A program made the translations under genes and the position numbers. Shown piece after piece: positions 43,281 to 44,655 of a stretch of DNA of 44,655 nucleotides. Location: positions 1 through 44,655 of the forward strand of contig NZ_JADMKB010000010.1 of assembly GCF_018780075.1 (NCBI RefSeq), in the 5' to 3' direction. The number at the start of each line of letters is the position of its first letter. Within the stretch, counting starts at the first letter, position 1. Below the pieces are notes generated by a model. The model searched no databases and was not told the origin of the DNA. It saw only the letters and a list, made by a program, of their open reading frames with translations. The stretch comes from Hydrogenophaga sp. Its GTDB lineage: Bacteria; Pseudomonadota; Gammaproteobacteria; Burkholderiales; Burkholderiaceae_C.

Positions 43281-44655
43281 ATGCAATACGCAGCTCCCGG
43301 CACCCCCGGCGCCAAGATCGCCTACAAGGCCCAGTACAACAACTTCATCGGCGGCAAGTGGGTTGCCCCGGTCAAGGGCCAGTATTTCGATGTGATCTCG
43401 CCGGTGAACGGCCAGGTCTACACGCAGGCCGCCCGCTCCACCGCCGAAGACATCGATCTGGCGCTGGACGCGGCCCACGCCGCCGCCGACGGCTGGGCCA
43501 AGACCTCGGCCACCGAGCGTTCCAACATCCTGCTGAAGATCGCCGACCGCCTGGAAGCCAACCTGGAGCTGCTGGCCTACGCCGAGACGGTGGACAACGG
43601 CAAGCCGATCCGCGAAACCCTGAACGCCGACATCCCGCTCGCCATCGACCACTTCCGTTACTTCGCCGGCTGCGTGCGCGCCGAAGAAGGCAACATGAGC
43701 GAGATCGACGGTGACACCGTGGCGTACCACTTCCAGGAACCCCTGGGCGTCGTGGGCCAGATCATTCCCTGGAACTTCCCGATCCTGATGGCCGCCTGGA
43801 AGATCCCGCCGGCCCTGGGCGCTGGCAACTGCATCGTCATGAAGCCGGCAGAGTCCACCCCCATCAGCCTGCTGATCCTGATCGAACTGATCGCCGACCT
43901 GCTGCCCCCGGGCGTGCTGAACATCGTCAACGGTTTCGGCCGCGAAGCCGGCATGCCGCTCGCCACCAGCAAGCGCATCGCCAAGATCGCTTTCACCGGC
44001 TCCACCACCACGGGCCGCGTGATTGCCCAGGCCGCCGCCAACAACCTGATTCCCGCCACGCTGGAACTGGGTGGCAAGAGCCCCAACATCTTCTTTGCCG
44101 ACATCATGGACAAAGACGATTCCTTCCTCGACAAGGCGATCGAAGGCCTGGTGCTGTTCGCGTTCAACCAGGGTGAGGTCTGCACCTGCCCGAGCCGCGC
44201 GCTGATCCAGGAAAGCATCTACGACAAGTTCATGGAGCGCGTCTTGAAGCGCGTGGCCGCCATCAAGATGGGCAGCCCGCTGGACACCGACACCATGATG
44301 GGAGCGCAGGCTTCCAAAGAGCAGCTGACCAAGATCCTGTCCTACCTGGAACTGGGCAAGGCCGAAGGCGCCGAGGTGCTGATCGGTGGCGAGCAGGCCA
44401 AGATCGGTGGCGATCTGGACGGCGGCTACTACGTGCAGCCCACGCTGTTCAAGGGCCACAACAAGATGCGCATCTTCCAGGAAGAGATCTTCGGCCCCGT
44501 GCTGGCCGTGACGACCTTCAAGGACGAAGCCGAAGCCCTGGCCATCGCCAACGACACGCTGTACGGCCTGGGCGCCGGCGTGTGGAGCCGCAACGGCAAC
44601 GTGGCCTACCGCATGGGCCGCGCCATCAAGGCCGGCCGCGTCTGGACCAACTGCT
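43281..44655 (+). CDS. NAD-dependent aldehyde dehydrogenase (ExaC/AcoD type), truncated by window edge
   Basis: The first 458 residues of an aldehyde dehydrogenase, running off the window. Visible motifs are [39 protein letters not shown], the catalytic-glutamate block [12 protein letters not shown], the catalytic cysteine block [12 protein letters not shown], and [11 protein letters not shown]. The double-cysteine CTCPSR and the N-terminus [19 protein letters not shown] match acetaldehyde dehydrogenases of the ExaC/AcoD group. About 50 C-terminal residues are missing. It lies downstream of modE on the same strand after 227 bases with its own probable promoter. Confidence 0.92.
   Translation, partial: MQYAAPGTPGAKIAYKAQYNNFIGGKWVAPVKGQYFDVISPVNGQVYTQAARSTAEDIDLALDAAHAAADGWAKTSATERSNILLKIADRLEANLELLAYAETVDNGKPIRETLNADIPLAIDHFRYFAGCVRAEEGNMSEIDGDTVAYHFQEPLGVVGQIIPWNFPILMAAWKIPPALGAGNCIVMKPAESTPISLLILIELIADLLPPGVLNIVNGFGREAGMPLATSKRIAKIAFTGSTTTGRVIAQAAANNLIPATLELGGKSPNIFFADIMDKDDSFLDKAIEGLVLFAFNQGEVCTCPSRALIQESIYDKFMERVLKRVAAIKMGSPLDTDTMMGAQASKEQLTKILSYLELGKAEGAEVLIGGEQAKIGGDLDGGYYVQPTLFKGHNKMRIFQEEIFGPVLAVTTFKDEAEALAIANDTLYGLGAGVWSRNGNVAYRMGRAIKAGRVWTNC

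Overview
The window is a GC-rich chromosomal segment of a betaproteobacterium. It most resembles Comamonadaceae, and a Hydrogenophaga-like genome is my best guess. The grounds are the pyrG-kdsA-DUF1330-eno-ftsB gene order, a Bug-type (TctC) solute receptor, DUF3297 and DUF455 proteins, and intergenic palindromic repeats of a kind common in that family. This placement comes from reading the sequence, not from a search. I see no rRNA, tRNA, CRISPR array, prophage or intact insertion sequence. No gene-free stretch exceeds about 230 bases.

Layout. Positions 1-3.7 kb hold a truncated AEC permease, a Bug receptor overlapping xerD, and a Bcs1-like AAA ATPase. From 3.7 to 8.4 kb, on the minus strand, come a RIO-family kinase, a zinc-ribbon miniprotein, DUF1439 and DUF3297 proteins, a secreted protein built from four Cys-rich repeats, and the RNA helicase dbpA. 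From 8.6 to 11.1 kb lie two translationally coupled sensor kinases. From 11.2 to 13.6 kb are a DUF455 protein, a gamma-carbonic anhydrase and hslO. From 20.1 down to 13.7 kb runs a long minus-strand run: pyrG, kdsA, DUF1330, eno, ftsB, a NadR-like P-loop kinase and an AGE-family sugar epimerase. Then come a lipoprotein, coaBC and a Tat-exported metallo-beta-lactamase-fold enzyme.

From 23 to 43 kb the theme is molybdenum/tungsten uptake and nitric oxide respiration. A ModE-type HTH regulator fused to an oxyanion-binding-like domain faces a tungstate transporter (tupBCA). A PAS-AraC regulator faces a hydroxyproline catabolic cluster (imine deaminase of the DHDPS family, 4-hydroxyproline epimerase, FAD dehydrogenase). 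Molybdate transporter modABC follows, with a Mo-box-like site, then a methyltransferase and a MetX-like hydrolase. The NO reductase cluster (38-residue membrane ORF, norC, norB, norQ, norD) ends in an orphan sdhB. Intact modE lies on one side of this cluster and a broken modE copy lies on the other, in the same orientation, so the cluster sits between direct repeats. The window closes inside an aldehyde dehydrogenase gene.

The observations I rate highest are: (1) a four-copy structured repeat that always sits just after a stop codon in one fixed polarity, with compensatory changes in its stem, and that has been captured into two coding regions (the C-terminus of the epimerase and the signal-peptide region of TupA); (2) the nor cluster plus orphan sdhB bracketed by modE direct repeats; (3) a two-heme NorC and an adjacent tiny membrane protein; (4) a perfect 15-bp inverted repeat abutting the ribosome-binding site of the metallo-hydrolase gene; and (5) the four-repeat secreted Cys-rich protein.
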